The notes under the pieces: generated by a model
Seen by the model: only the letters and a program-made list of their open reading frames with translations
What the model was told of the DNA's origin: nothing
Database searches by the model: none
Source of the DNA: Geminicoccaceae bacterium
GTDB taxonomy: Bacteria > Pseudomonadota > Alphaproteobacteria > Geminicoccales > Geminicoccaceae
Reading direction: 5' to 3'
Length of the DNA stretch: 64,000 bases
Assembly (NCBI GenBank): GCA_025999455.1
Contig: AP024683.1
Coordinates: 2,177,501-2,241,500, forward strand
Shown: in pieces, positions 24,830 through 34,175 of the stretch
Position numbering within the stretch: the first letter of the stretch is position 1
Layout of the letters: each line of letters opens with the position of its first letter
Program-made: the position numbers and the translations under genes

Positions 24830-25807
24830 TCAGTGGAGCTTCGGCCGGCGCATCATGCTCTCGCGGTCGATCGAGCGCAGGACCCGGTCGAAACGCCGGC
24901 CGTCGCGCACGGTCAAGAGCGGCACGAGCGTGCCGGCCGGCCCGAGCGCCCAGACCTTGCGCCAGAGATCGGCCAGATCGACGACCGCCCGGCCGGCCAC
25001 CGCGACGACGAGATCGCCCCGCTGCAAGCCCGCTTCGGCGGCCGGCCCGCCGGGTGCCACCCCGCTCACGACGAGCCGATCCCCGGCTTCGACGACGTAA
25101 ACGCCGAGCCAGGGCCGGGGCGGCCGGTCGACCCGGCCCTTGCGCGCGAGCTCGTCGCCGATCGCGGCGAAGAGGTCGATCGGTACGACCATGTTGGCGG
25201 CGGCACTCTCGCCCGAGCCGGACTCCGCCTCGATCAGGAGCGAGCCGATGCCGACGAGCCGCCCGTCCGGGCCGATGCAGCCCGTGCCGCCCCAATGCGG
25301 ATGGGCGGGGGCGGTGAAGAGCGCCTCGTCGAGGAGATATTCCCAATAGCCCGCGAACTCGCGCTTGCCGATGAGCCGTGCTTGGACGGCGGCGGCACGG
25401 CCACCGCAGGCGGCGAGGATCACGGGATCGCCGGGCCGCAGCCGCTCGCTGCTGCCGAGGGCGAGCCCCGGGGTCGGGAGCCGGCCGAGCAGCAGGAGGA
25501 GGCCGAAGCCCGTCACGAAGTCGTAGCCCAAGGGATGCGCTTCGACCGCCCGACCGTCGGCCGAAGTGAGCCAGACCCGCTCGGCTTCGGCGATCAGATA
25601 GCCGATCGTGAGCGCGTGGCGGCCGCCTTCGAGGAGGACGGCGCTGCCCTCGCGCTCGGTGCCGAGGATGCCGGCGGTGAAGGCGTCGGACGGGATCTCG
25701 GCGCGCAGCTTCACGACCGCGGCGAGCGCGCGGTCGAGGTCGAAGGCACAGGCCTCGGGCCGGGGCCGGATGATCGGCGGTATCGACCAGCCCTCGTCGG
25801 CGCTCAC
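24830..25807 (-). CDS. HtrA-like protein with PDZ domain and apparently lost catalytic triad
   Basis: A 325-residue protein that aligns by pattern with trypsin-like HtrA proteases plus one PDZ domain (about 232-312, PWLGVYVVEAGDRL and LQRGDLVVAVAGRAV). The usual LTNAHV histidine region reads ALTIGYLI, and the usual GNSGGP serine region reads WGGTGCIGPDGR, so neither the His nor the Ser is present. There is no signal peptide. It is therefore probably a cytoplasmic pseudoprotease that binds protein tails. The GTG at 25807 follows GGGGGAGG. It lies 55 bases downstream of a GntR regulator in the same direction. Confidence 0.75.
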   Translation of the reverse strand: MSADEGWSIPPIIRPRPEACAFDLDRALAAVVKLRAEIPSDAFTAGILGTEREGSAVLLEGGRHALTIGYLIAEAERVWLTSADGRAVEAHPLGYDFVTGFGLLLLLGRLPTPGLALGSSERLRPGDPVILAACGGRAAAVQARLIGKREFAGYWEYLLDEALFTAPAHPHWGGTGCIGPDGRLVGIGSLLIEAESGSGESAAANMVVPIDLFAAIGDELARKGRVDRPPRPWLGVYVVEAGDRLVVSGVAPGGPAAEAGLQRGDLVVAVAGRAVVDLADLWRKVWALGPAGTLVPLLTVRDGRRFDRVLRSIDRESMMRRPKLH

Positions 25808-25862
25808 GGGAACCTCCCCCGATGTTCCCCCGCGATCTTCGAACACCCGCGGCCGGGCGCCG

Positions 25863-26630
25863 TCAACCCGGAGCGGGCCGGCCGCTCGCCCCGAGCGGTG
25901 GCGACGTGGGGCGCGGGTCGCGCTCGGACCCGGCCGCGGCGGGCTCGAGGAGACCGGCCGGACGCTCCAGGAGGTTGCGGCGCACGCTCGTGAGGTGCCG
26001 GCGCATCGCCGAGGCGGCCGCCTCGGGGTCGCGGTCGGCGATCGCGCCCACGATCGCCTCGTGCTCGGCGAAGCTGTGATGGTCCGGGGCCGGGCGCTGC
26101 GGCCCGCGCCGCAAGCGGCCCCAGGTGATCGCCCGGCGGATCGTGTTGAGGCTGTCGAGGAGGGCGAGCAGCACGCCGTTGCCGGTCGCCTGGGCGACCA
26201 CCCGGTGCAGACGATTGTCCCAATATTCGTAGCTCCGCCAGTCGGGCGCTCCGCGGCTCTCGCGCAGGCACAAGCCGAGCTCCTCGAGGTCGGCGGCGGT
26301 GGCGTGGAGGGCGGCGAGGCGGGCGAGCTCGGGCTCGAGCAGGAGCCGAGCCTCCATGACGTCGGCCGGGTTGGTCCGCCGCATGACCTCGGTGAGGTCG
26401 AGGCGCGGCTCGACCGGTCGGTCGCCCACGAAGGTCCCACGGCCGACGTGGCGCCAGATGAGGCCTTCGGCCTCGAGCTCGGCGAGGGCTTTGCGCAGCG
26501 TGCCGCGGCTCACGCCGAGGGTCGCGGCGAGCTCGCGTTCGGGCGGCAGGCGCGGATCGGCGCCCGGTCCGCGGTTGGCGAGCCAGGCGCGGAGCTGGGT
26601 GAGGGCGCTCTGGGTCTCGCCATTGGCCAT
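25863..26630 (-). CDS. GntR family transcriptional regulator, FadR/FCD subfamily
   Basis: A 255-residue regulator. Residues about 8-75 form the winged helix with LPPERELAATLGVSRGTLRKA and the wing HVGRGTFVGDR. The rest is the all-helical FCD ligand domain with likely metal residues in DNRLHRVVAQATGN and HEAIVGAIADRD. Such proteins sense small organic acids. It is divergent from the NitT/TauT-type operon, and an inverted repeat overlapping that operon's likely -35 is a probable operator. Confidence 0.9.
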   Translation of the reverse strand: MANGETQSALTQLRAWLANRGPGADPRLPPERELAATLGVSRGTLRKALAELEAEGLIWRHVGRGTFVGDRPVEPRLDLTEVMRRTNPADVMEARLLLEPELARLAALHATAADLEELGLCLRESRGAPDWRSYEYWDNRLHRVVAQATGNGVLLALLDSLNTIRRAITWGRLRRGPQRPAPDHHSFAEHEAIVGAIADRDPEAAASAMRRHLTSVRRNLLERPAGLLEPAAAGSERDPRPTSPPLGASGRPAPG

Positions 26631-26705
26631 GAACCGGTCCACCTTCGGCTGCGCGTCGGAACCTAAGCGGCACGCGCCGAACCCGCAAGAGTTCGGCGTG
26701 CGGTG

Positions 26706-26736
26706 GGTTGACTTCGTGAACCAATCCGCCGATGGT
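26706..26736 (+). promoter_or_regulatory. Promoter and GntR-type operator before the NitT/TauT-type operon
   Basis: GGTTGAC and GTGAACC (26706-26722) form an inverted repeat with 6 of 7 arm positions matching around TTC, a layout like FadR-subfamily operators. It contains the -35 TTGACT (26708-26713). GATGGT (26731-26736) is a weak -10 at 17-base spacing. The repeat lies in the 172-base gap between regulator and transporter. Confidence 0.5.
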
Positions 26737-26802
26737 CCAGCCGAACGGTTCGACGGCCGACGGCGCGCCCGGTGCGGCGCGACCCGGCCAGGGAGGCGAC
26801 CC

Positions 26803-27792
26803 ATGGGTGCTGCTGCGACCCGCCGCGATTTCCTGCTCGCCACCGCCGCTTCGCTGCCGCTGCTCGCCGGCCGGCCGGCCGCCGCCGCGGGCAAGGTCCG
26901 GGTGGCCCTCGGCGACGTGCTCTCGACCGAAACGCTCTGCGTGCAGATCGCCCTCGAGCGGGCCAAGGAACGCGGCGTCGACTACGAATTGACCTCGTTC
27001 TCGAAGGAGGACCTGGCGATCCAGGCGGTGATCGGCGGCCAGGCCGATCTCGGTGTCGGCACACCCTACGCGGTCATCCAGAAGACCAAGGTGCCGCTCA
27101 AGATCCTCTTCCAGATCAACCGGCTGGTCTTCTTCCCGGTGGTCGACGCTTCCTACAAGAGCTGGAAGGACCTGGACGGCCAGCCCTTCGCCTTCCACGC
27201 CCGCGGCAGCGGCACCGAGGCGATCGGCAACATCATCGCCCGCCGCGAGGGCATCACCTTCGGCCAGCGCTCCTACGTGCCCGGCTCGGAGAACCGCGTC
27301 GTGGCGATGCTCAACGGCCAGATCAAGGCCACCATCGTCGACCTCGCGAACAAGAACCTGCTCCTGGAGAAGGGCGGCGACCGCTTCCGCGTGCTGCCGG
27401 GCGTCGACCAGCCGGCTTCCGACGAGACCCTGTTCGGCCGCAAGGATTGGATCGACGCCAATCGGCCGGTGGTCGAGACCATCGTCGAAGCGTTCCTCGC
27501 GACCTGGCGGCAGATGGTCGCCAACCCGGCTTGGGTCGAAGAGGAGCGGGCGCGTCGCAACCTCTTGGCCGACCGGCCCAAGGAGCTGCTCGCCGGGGTC
27601 GAGAAGTTCTACCGCCAGGGTGTGGAGGCCGGCATGTTCTCGGCCGACGGCGGCGGTGCCACGGCGGCGCGCGCCGATTTCGAGTTCTACACCGAGGCGG
27701 GCCAGCTGCAGGGGCCGGCGAGCAGCCTCGCCGTCGAGGAGTTCTGGGACCTCGGGCCGCTCGAGGCGGCGCGCAAGAAGCTCGGCGTCTGA
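26803..27792 (+). CDS. NitT/TauT-type ABC transporter substrate-binding protein
   Basis: A 329-residue binding protein of the SsuA/TauA/NMT1 type. A twin-arginine-like signal (TRRDFLLATAA) covers about residues 1-30. The mature part shows the family pattern QAVIGGQADLGVGTPYAV and later MLNGQIKATIVDLANKN. RBS GGGAGG lies 5 bases before the ATG. It heads an operon of permease, ATPase, second permease and an FAA hydrolase. The substrate is not evident; the hydrolase suggests an aromatic or dicarboxylic compound (inference). Confidence 0.88.
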   Translation: MGAAATRRDFLLATAASLPLLAGRPAAAAGKVRVALGDVLSTETLCVQIALERAKERGVDYELTSFSKEDLAIQAVIGGQADLGVGTPYAVIQKTKVPLKILFQINRLVFFPVVDASYKSWKDLDGQPFAFHARGSGTEAIGNIIARREGITFGQRSYVPGSENRVVAMLNGQIKATIVDLANKNLLLEKGGDRFRVLPGVDQPASDETLFGRKDWIDANRPVVETIVEAFLATWRQMVANPAWVEEERARRNLLADRPKELLAGVEKFYRQGVEAGMFSADGGGATAARADFEFYTEAGQLQGPASSLAVEEFWDLGPLEAARKKLGV

Positions 27793-27815
27793 ACGCGGCC
27801 GGGGCGGAGGCGGGG

Positions 27816-28628
27816 GTGCGCAGCGCGGCGCTCGACGAGCCGGCGGCGGTCCCGGTCGAGGCGGAAGACGGCCGTACTGCGCTCGGCGGTGCGGCGCTGC
27901 GCCTCCTCTCGGTCGCGATCGTGCTCGGGCTCTGGGAGGTGGCCGGGCGGGGCGGCGTCAACCCGGCGCTCCCGGCCTTCAGCGAGACCGCGCTCGCCGC
28001 CCTCGCGATGCTCGCCGACGGCTCGCTGCCCGCGGCCTTCCTCGTCACGCTCGAGCCGCTCGTCCTCGGCCTCGCGATCTCGACCCTGCTCGGCGTCGGG
28101 CTCGGGATCGCCATGGGTCTCTGGCGGCCGGCCGAATGGCTGGGCGTGCCGGTGCTCGTCATCCTCCAAGCCGCACCGCTCGCCGCGCTCGTCCCGCTCC
28201 TCACCTTCGCCTACGGCATCGGGCTCACCTCCAAGACGCTCGTCGTCTGCATCATGGCGCTGCCCGTGATCGTGCTGAACGCCTACCGAGCGATCCGCCA
28301 CACGCCGCAGTCGCTCGTCGAGATGGGCCGGGTGTTCCTCGCGAGCCCGCGGATCATCGTGCTCCGGATCGTCCTGCCGGCGGCGAGCCCGGTGATCTTC
28401 GCGGGTCTCCGGCTCGGCGTTGCGGCGGGCTTCATCGGCGCGATCCTGGCCGAGCTCCTCATCACCCCCACCGGGATCGGCGATCTCGTGACCTACCACC
28501 AATCGGTTGCCGACTATCCGCGCATGTACGCCGCGATCGCGGCGATCGTGCTCGCTTCCGCCCTGACGATCGGGCTCTTGGAGCGGGTCGAGATCCGCCT
28601 CTTCCGTCCCGAGCGGGCCGGCCGATGA
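27816..28628 (+). CDS. NitT/TauT-type ABC transporter permease 1
   Basis: A 270-residue permease starting at a GTG 5 bases after GGAGG. About six membrane segments follow a charged N-terminus of about 25 residues. The EAA-type loop is LVEMGRVFLASPRIIVLRIV, and the end has the family's VADYPRMYAAI segment. It overlaps the ATPase gene by 4 bases (ATGA). The operon has a second, dissimilar permease, so the channel is probably a heterodimer. Confidence 0.9.
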   Translation: MRSAALDEPAAVPVEAEDGRTALGGAALRLLSVAIVLGLWEVAGRGGVNPALPAFSETALAALAMLADGSLPAAFLVTLEPLVLGLAISTLLGVGLGIAMGLWRPAEWLGVPVLVILQAAPLAALVPLLTFAYGIGLTSKTLVVCIMALPVIVLNAYRAIRHTPQSLVEMGRVFLASPRIIVLRIVLPAASPVIFAGLRLGVAAGFIGAILAELLITPTGIGDLVTYHQSVADYPRMYAAIAAIVLASALTIGLLERVEIRLFRPERAGR

Positions 28629-29428
28629 GCGCGCCCTCGACCGCGACGGCCACCCGGCCCACCGCCCCGAGCACCCGCCCGATCGTCGAGGTGCGCGGGG
28701 TCTCCAAGGTCTACGGCAAGGTCCGCGCGCTGCACGCGATCGACCTCGAGTTCGAGCCGGGGCGGCTCACCTCGCTCCTCGGGCCCTCGGGCTGTGGCAA
28801 GACCACGCTCTTGAAGATCATCGCCGGCTTGATCCCGCCGAGCGAGGGTGAGGTGCGCATCCAGGGACGTCCGGTGACCGGCCCGGGCCCCGAACGCGCC
28901 TTCGTCTTCCAGGACTTCGCGCTCCTCCCCTGGGCCACGGTGCTCAAGAACGTGGCCTTCGGCCTGGAGCTCCGGGGTGTGCCCAGGGCCGAACGGGAGG
29001 AGCGGGCCCGGCATTGGATCGCCGAGGTGGGCCTCGCGGGCTTCGAGCAGAGCTATCCGCACCAGCTCTCGGGCGGGATGCGCCAGCGGGTGGGACTCGC
29101 CCGCGCACTCGCCGTCGACGCCCAGGTCCTCCTCATGGACGAGCCCTTCTCGGCGGTCGACGAGCAGACCCGGCGCAAGTTCCAGGAGGACCTCCTGGGG
29201 CTCGTGGCCCGTGAGAAGAAGACGTTCCTGTTCGTGACCCACAGCATCGAGGAGGCGGTCTACCTCTCGGATCGGATCGTGCTGCTCTCGCCGCGGCCGG
29301 GCCGCGTGGCCGGGATCGTCGAGCCCAAGATCCGCCGCGACGGGGACCCCGAGCGCATCCGCCGCGACCCGGTCTATCTCGACACGGTCGAGACGATCTG
29401 GCGCGGGCTCAAGGGCTACGTGGAGTAG
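28625..29428 (+). CDS. NitT/TauT-type ABC transporter ATP-binding protein
   Basis: A 267-residue ATPase of the SsuB/TauB type. It has Walker A GPSGCGKTT, Q-loop VFQDFALLPW, signature [14 protein letters not shown], Walker B VLLMDEPFSAVD and switch THSIEEAV. The first 20 residues are a Thr/Pro-rich extension. It lies between the two permease genes and overlaps the first. Confidence 0.93.
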   Translation: MSAPSTATATRPTAPSTRPIVEVRGVSKVYGKVRALHAIDLEFEPGRLTSLLGPSGCGKTTLLKIIAGLIPPSEGEVRIQGRPVTGPGPERAFVFQDFALLPWATVLKNVAFGLELRGVPRAEREERARHWIAEVGLAGFEQSYPHQLSGGMRQRVGLARALAVDAQVLLMDEPFSAVDEQTRRKFQEDLLGLVAREKKTFLFVTHSIEEAVYLSDRIVLLSPRPGRVAGIVEPKIRRDGDPERIRRDPVYLDTVETIWRGLKGYVE

Positions 29429-29433
29429 CGCGC

Positions 29434-30189
29434 GTGCAGGTCGCGGGATTCCGGCTGCCGGCTTCGAGCTCGCTCCTCTTGTGGCTCCTGCTCTGGGAGC
29501 TCGTGGGCCGCGCCGAGGTCACGATCCTTTTGCCGCCGATCACGGCGATCGCGGCGCGTCTCGTCGAGATCGTGCCGACACCCTCCTTCGCCGAAGCGCT
29601 CGCGATCACCGGCCAGGCTTTCTTTTTGGGCAATGCGATCGCGATCCTCGTGGGCGTGCCGGTGGGCGTGCTCATGGGCCGCTCGCGGATCGCCGACGAG
29701 CTCCTCTTGCCCTGGGTCAACCTCTTCGTGAGCGCGCCGCTCTCGGCCCTCGTCCCGGTCCTCATGCTCTTGTTCGGGATCGGCCAGACGACGATCGTCA
29801 CGACCGTGTTCCTGTTCGCGGTCTGGATCATCGTGCTGGACACCCGCGCCGGGGTCCGCGGCATCCCGCCCTCGCTCCTCGAGATGGCACGCTGTTACGG
29901 GGCCGGGCCGCTCCAGTGCTTTTTCAAGATCCACCTCCTGGCGGCCCTCCCGGAGATCCTCACCGGCATCCGGATGGGTGTGATCCGCGGCGTGAAGGGT
30001 GTGGTGATCGGCCAGCTCCTCGTTTCGGTCGTGGGCTTCGGCCACCTCTTCGAGATCTATTCCTCGAACTTCCTCATGGAGCATTTCTGGGCGCTCCTGT
30101 TCGTGCTGTTCGCCTTCGCCGTGCTGGTGGCGGAAGGGCTCGCCTGGCTCGAGCGCCGGGTCGACTACTTCGCCGCGGCGCGCCATTGA
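29434..30189 (+). CDS. NitT/TauT-type ABC transporter permease 2
   Basis: A 251-residue permease starting at a GTG 5 bases after the ATPase stop. It has six membrane segments, an EAA-type loop [20 protein letters not shown] and a [11 protein letters not shown] segment typical of the SsuC family. It differs clearly from permease 1 of this operon. The FAA hydrolase gene follows after 28 bases. Confidence 0.9.
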   Translation: MQVAGFRLPASSSLLLWLLLWELVGRAEVTILLPPITAIAARLVEIVPTPSFAEALAITGQAFFLGNAIAILVGVPVGVLMGRSRIADELLLPWVNLFVSAPLSALVPVLMLLFGIGQTTIVTTVFLFAVWIIVLDTRAGVRGIPPSLLEMARCYGAGPLQCFFKIHLLAALPEILTGIRMGVIRGVKGVVIGQLLVSVVGFGHLFEIYSSNFLMEHFWALLFVLFAFAVLVAEGLAWLERRVDYFAAARH

Positions 30190-30217
30190 GCCGTCGAGAA
30201 CGACTGAGGGAACCGCG

Positions 30218-30898
30218 ATGTCCTACGTGATCGATCCGCCGCCGCGGCCCGCCTTGCCGGTGCGCGGCGGCGGGCTCTTCCCGGTCCGCCGAGTCTATTG
30301 CATCGGCCGCAACTACGCCGCGCACGCGGTCGAGATGGGCGGCGACCCGAACCGCGAGCCGCCCTTCTTCTTCCAGAAGAACCCGGACGATCTCGATCCG
30401 TCCGGGCGGTTCCCCTATCCGCGCCGCTCGCGCAACGTCCATCACGAGGTGGAGCTCGCGGTCGCCCTCGCGGCCGGCGGCGAGGAGATCCCGGTCGAGC
30501 GCGCGCTCGCGCTCGTCTGGGGCTATGCCGTCGCGATCGACATGACCCGCCGCGACCTCCAGGACGAGGCCAAGAAGCTGCAGCGGCCCTGGGAGGTGGC
30601 CAAGGCCTTCGCGCGCTCCGCCCCGATCGGCGAGCTCGTGCCGGCGTCCGCGATCGGCCACCCGAGCCGGGGCCGCATCGCCCTCGAGGTCGACGGCGCG
30701 CTGCGGCAGGAGGGTGACCTCGCCCAGATGATCTGGAAGGTGCCGGAGATCGTCGCGACGCTCTCGCAATATTTCACGCTCGCCCCGGGCGACGTGATCC
30801 TGACCGGCACGCCTTCGGGGGTGGGGCCGGTCGAGCGCGGGCAGAGGATGCGCGCGACGATCGAGGGCGTGGGCGAGCTCGAGGTCCTGGTCGTCTAG
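30218..30898 (+). CDS. Fumarylacetoacetate (FAA) hydrolase family protein
   Basis: A 226-residue enzyme of the FAH family, close in length to fumarylpyruvate hydrolases and acylpyruvases. The start of the catalytic domain reads [11 protein letters not shown], the metal ligands are Glu77 and Glu79 (HHEVELAV) and Asp108 ([10 protein letters not shown]), and [11 protein letters not shown] is the usual C-terminal signature. It would hydrolyse a C-C bond in an acylpyruvate or a related keto acid. Its position last in the transporter operon suggests it acts on a product of the imported compound. It overlaps the convergent livF gene by 4 bases. Confidence 0.9.
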   Translation: MSYVIDPPPRPALPVRGGGLFPVRRVYCIGRNYAAHAVEMGGDPNREPPFFFQKNPDDLDPSGRFPYPRRSRNVHHEVELAVALAAGGEEIPVERALALVWGYAVAIDMTRRDLQDEAKKLQRPWEVAKAFARSAPIGELVPASAIGHPSRGRIALEVDGALRQEGDLAQMIWKVPEIVATLSQYFTLAPGDVILTGTPSGVGPVERGQRMRATIEGVGELEVLVV

Positions 30899-31578
30899 GG
30901 CGGAGCGAGGCGAGGCGCGGGGGCGAGGCCCACGATCTCGCCGCGCTCGATCGTCGCCACCCGGTCGACGAAGGGGATGAGGAGCTCCGGGTTGCTCTCG
31001 CTCACCAGCAGCGCCATCGCCCGCTCGCGCTCGACGAGCCGTGCCAGGATCTCGCCGTAGCGGCGGGCGAGCGCCGGGGCGAGGCCCTGGAAGGGCTCGT
31101 CCAAGAGAAGGAGCCGGGTCCCGGTCACGAGCGCGCGGGCGAGCGCCGCCATCTTGCCCTGGCCGCCCGAGAGCGCCCCGGCCTTGCGGTCGGCGAGCTC
31201 GCGGAGTTCGGGCAGGAGCTCGAACACCCGATCGAGCCGGGCTTCGAGCTCGCCGCGCGGCAGGCCCAGGAGCTCGGCCGGCAGGCGGACGTTCTCGGCG
31301 ACCGTGAAGGTCGGGAAGAGGCGGCGGTCTTCGGGCGCGTAGCCGATCCCGAGGGCGGTGCGCCGGTGCGCCGGCACCCGCGCGAGGTCCCGGCCGTCGA
31401 AGCGGATCGCCCCGCCCACGAGGGGCACGAGGCCCATGATCGCCCGCATGGTCGTGGTCTTACCGGCACCGTTGCGGCCGACGAGCGCGAGCCGCCCGCC
31501 CGCGGGCAGCTCGAGGTCGACGCCGCGCAGGATCCGCGCCCCCTGGATCGCGACCTCGACCTTTTCGAGGCTCAGCAC
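30895..31578 (-). CDS. livF: Branched-chain-amino-acid-type ABC transporter ATPase LivF
   Basis: A 227-residue ATPase with Walker [10 protein letters not shown], a [15 protein letters not shown]-loop region typical of LivF, signature [14 protein letters not shown] (the usual QQ is QG) and Walker [14 protein letters not shown]. The GTG at 31578 lies inside the end of livG (7-base overlap). The expected switch histidine region reads [11 protein letters not shown], with Ser-Glu instead of the usual Glu-His/Gln, as in some HAAT ATPases. Confidence 0.9.
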   Translation of the reverse strand: MLSLEKVEVAIQGARILRGVDLELPAGGRLALVGRNGAGKTTTMRAIMGLVPLVGGAIRFDGRDLARVPAHRRTALGIGYAPEDRRLFPTFTVAENVRLPAELLGLPRGELEARLDRVFELLPELRELADRKAGALSGGQGKMAALARALVTGTRLLLLDEPFQGLAPALARRYGEILARLVERERAMALLVSESNPELLIPFVDRVATIERGEIVGLAPAPRLAPP

Positions 31579-32336
31579 GGCACCGCGACCCCTTCGACGC
31601 CGATGACCTCGCGGCGGACGACCGGGTCGGCCAGCACCTTCGCGGGCGGGCCCTCGGCCAGGATCCGCCCCTGGCTCCACACCGCGACCCGATCGGCGTG
31701 GCGGGCCACGACCTCCATGTCGTGCTCGACGAAGACGGCCGTCACCCCTCGCGCGCGCAGCGCCCGCAGGAGCCGGTCCATGATCGCGTGCTTCTCGGCC
31801 GCGGCCACGCCCGAGGTGGGCTCGTCCATGAGGAGAAGGCGGGGCTCGAGGGCGAGCGCCATCGCGATGTCGACGAGCTTCCGCGCTCCCTCGTCGAGCT
31901 GGTCGGCGCGCGTGTGGGCGAGATGCGCGAGGTCGAGCCCTTCGAGGATCGCGCGCGCCCGGGCTTCCCGGCCCGCCCCGCCGAGCGGCGTCCAAGGCGC
32001 CCAGAAGCCCGAGCGGGCGGCGAGGCAGAGGGCGACGTTGGCGAGCACGGTGTGCTCGGTGAAGAGCTGGGGGATCTGGAAGCTCCGGGCGATGCCGAGC
32101 TTCACGATCCGGCGCGGCGGCAGGCCCGCGATCTCGCGCCCGGCGAAGCGGATCGAGCCCGCCTGCGGCCGCAGATAGCCCGTGACCATGTTGATGAAGG
32201 TCGTCTTGCCGGCGCCGTTCGGGCCGATGATCGCGAGGATCTCGCCCTCACCCACCTCGAGATCGACCCCGTCGGCGGCGCGCACGCCACCGAAGGCGAG
32301 GACCAGGCCTCGGGCCGAAAGGAGCGCCTCGCTCAC
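31572..32336 (-). CDS. livG: Branched-chain-amino-acid-type ABC transporter ATPase LivG
   Basis: A 254-residue ATPase with Walker A GPNGAGKTT, the LivG-type segment IARSFQIPQLF, and Walker B LLLMDEPTSGVA followed by VEHDMEVVARHADR. The signature region reads DQLDEGARKLVDIAMAL, where most relatives have LSYGEQR. This substitution is found in some liv-type ATPases. The GTG at 32336 overlaps the livM stop (GTGA). It pairs with LivF. Confidence 0.9.
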   Translation of the reverse strand: MSEALLSARGLVLAFGGVRAADGVDLEVGEGEILAIIGPNGAGKTTFINMVTGYLRPQAGSIRFAGREIAGLPPRRIVKLGIARSFQIPQLFTEHTVLANVALCLAARSGFWAPWTPLGGAGREARARAILEGLDLAHLAHTRADQLDEGARKLVDIAMALALEPRLLLMDEPTSGVAAAEKHAIMDRLLRALRARGVTAVFVEHDMEVVARHADRVAVWSQGRILAEGPPAKVLADPVVRREVIGVEGVAVPC

Positions 32337-33268
32337 GCCCGTCGCCCGAAACGCGCGAGGAGGTCGTCGACGAGACCCACGAGGCCGCGGGTGGCCGCCA
32401 GGATGATGCCGAGGAGCACGAGCCCCAGGATCATCTGCCAGGCATCGGGGAAGCTCGCCGCGGCGTAGACCCGGACGAGCTCGAACACGACGGCCCCGAG
32501 GAAGGGCCCGAGCACGTGGCCCGTACCGCCCAGGATCGCCACGAAGACGAGCTCGCCCGAATGGGTCCAGTAAGCCAGGAGCGGCGTCACGTGGAGCGTG
32601 GCGAGCGCGGCGATCGCCCCACCCACGCCCGCGAGCGCGGCCGAGGCGAGATAAGCTTGCAGGAGCACGCGGCGGGCCGAGATTCCGGCGAATTCGAGCC
32701 GGGTCTCGCGCGTCTTGACGGCCCCGAGGGCTTCGCCCGCGGGCGTGCGCAGGTAGCGCGCGACGAGACCGCCCGAGGTGAGGGCGAGCGCGAGCGCCAA
32801 CAAAAGGAGCGCCCATTCGTAGGCCGGGCCTTCGAGGGCGAGGCCCGCGACCTCGGGCCGCGCGACCCGGATCCCGTCCGTACCACGGGTCAAGGCGTAG
32901 AGCTTCTCCAGCAGCGACCAGGCGACCATCGAGAAGGCGAGGTTGAGCATGCCGAAGAAGATGTCGCGGTAGCGGGTGACGAAGAGTCCGACCAGGAGGC
33001 CGATTCCGGTCGCGACGATCGCCCCGGCGAGCACGAGGAGGAGCGCTTCACCGCTGTGCGGGCGCAGGAACGCGACCGTGTAGGCACCGGCGGCGACGTA
33101 GAGGGCGTGGCCGAAGCTCACCTGGCCCGCCCGCAACAACATCATGATGCCGAGCACGGCGAGGCCCGTGGAAAGCGCGATCGTGAGGACGAAGCGCAGC
33201 CAGGGCTGGGCCGTGGCCAAGAGCAGGAGGAGGGCCGCGGCGGCCGCGACGAGGAGCCGGTTCGCCAT
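32333..33268 (-). CDS. livM: Branched-chain-amino-acid-type ABC transporter permease LivM
   Basis: A 311-residue permease with nine or so hydrophobic segments. It has the LivM patterns LLRAGQVSFGHALYVAAGAY and VAILGGTGHVLGPFLGAV. The ATG at 33268 overlaps the livH stop (ATGA). The reading frame stays open far upstream across livH and livJ, but the permease sequence begins only here. Confidence 0.92.
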   Translation of the reverse strand: MANRLLVAAAAALLLLLATAQPWLRFVLTIALSTGLAVLGIMMLLRAGQVSFGHALYVAAGAYTVAFLRPHSGEALLLVLAGAIVATGIGLLVGLFVTRYRDIFFGMLNLAFSMVAWSLLEKLYALTRGTDGIRVARPEVAGLALEGPAYEWALLLLALALALTSGGLVARYLRTPAGEALGAVKTRETRLEFAGISARRVLLQAYLASAALAGVGGAIAALATLHVTPLLAYWTHSGELVFVAILGGTGHVLGPFLGAVVFELVRVYAAASFPDAWQMILGLVLLGIILAATRGLVGLVDDLLARFGRRA

Positions 33269-34158
33269 CAGACGCGCCGGAGCTCGCGGCGGCCGAAGAG
33301 GCCGGCCGGGCGGATCAGGAGGACGGCGACCATCAAGAGGTAGGGGACGACGACCTCGAGCTCGGGGGCGAAATAGACGGCGAGCGAGCGGGCGAGGCCG
33401 ATCAGGAGCGCGGTCACCGCCGCCCCCTCGATCTGGCCGAGCCCGGCGGTCGCGACGACGGCGAAGGAGAGCACGATCATCTGCACGCCGATGCCGGGCA
33501 CGAGGCTCGTCGTGGGCGCGGCGAGCGCCCCACCCAGAGCGGCGAGCCCGGCGCCGATCGTGAAGGTCGAGAGGTAGACGAAGCGGGCATCGATGCCGAT
33601 CGCCACGGCCGCCTCGCGGTCGTGGGTGACGGCGACGATCGACCGGCCGAGGAGCGTCCTGCGCAGGAACCAGACGAGGAGGAGGAGGGCGACCAGCGCC
33701 ACGCCGGGCAGGAGGAGGAGCTGGTAGGCCGTGTAGAAGATGCCGCCGACTTCGACCTGGCCCAGGAGCCGGACCGGCGCGTCCTCGAAGCGCGGCTGTA
33801 CGCCCCACAAGAGCTTCTGCAGGTCCTCGAGGATCATGAAGAGGGCGAAGGTCACGAGGAGCTGGAGGACGTGCTCCTTGTCGTAGATGCGGGCGAGCAG
33901 GCCGCGCTCGATCGAGGGGCCCAAGAGCGCACCCACGGCGAGGGCGGCGATCGCGAGGGCCAGGAGCGAGAGCTCTTCCGCGCCGAACCAGCCGATCAGC
34001 GTCGCCGCCACGTAGGCGCCGATCGCGAAGAGGCTGCCGTGGGCGACGTTCAAGATCTTGAGCACGCCGAAGACGAGCGTGAGGCCCACGGCCACCATGA
34101 AGAGCTGGCCGGCATAGGCGAGGCCGTCGAGCACGGCCAGAAGGAGGAGGAGCCCCAT
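33268..34158 (-). CDS. livH: Branched-chain-amino-acid-type ABC transporter permease LivH
   Basis: A 296-residue permease with eight or so hydrophobic segments, LivH patterns GVLKILNVAHGSLFAIGAYV and AALGGALAAP, and a C-terminal RPAGLFGRRELRRV typical of the family. It is separated from the binding-protein gene by a 57-base gap that is almost filled by a strong hairpin. Confidence 0.92.
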   Translation of the reverse strand: MGLLLLLAVLDGLAYAGQLFMVAVGLTLVFGVLKILNVAHGSLFAIGAYVAATLIGWFGAEELSLLALAIAALAVGALLGPSIERGLLARIYDKEHVLQLLVTFALFMILEDLQKLLWGVQPRFEDAPVRLLGQVEVGGIFYTAYQLLLLPGVALVALLLLVWFLRRTLLGRSIVAVTHDREAAVAIGIDARFVYLSTFTIGAGLAALGGALAAPTTSLVPGIGVQMIVLSFAVVATAGLGQIEGAAVTALLIGLARSLAVYFAPELEVVVPYLLMVAVLLIRPAGLFGRRELRRV

Positions 34159-34175
34159 CCTGCGCGAACGCGGCC

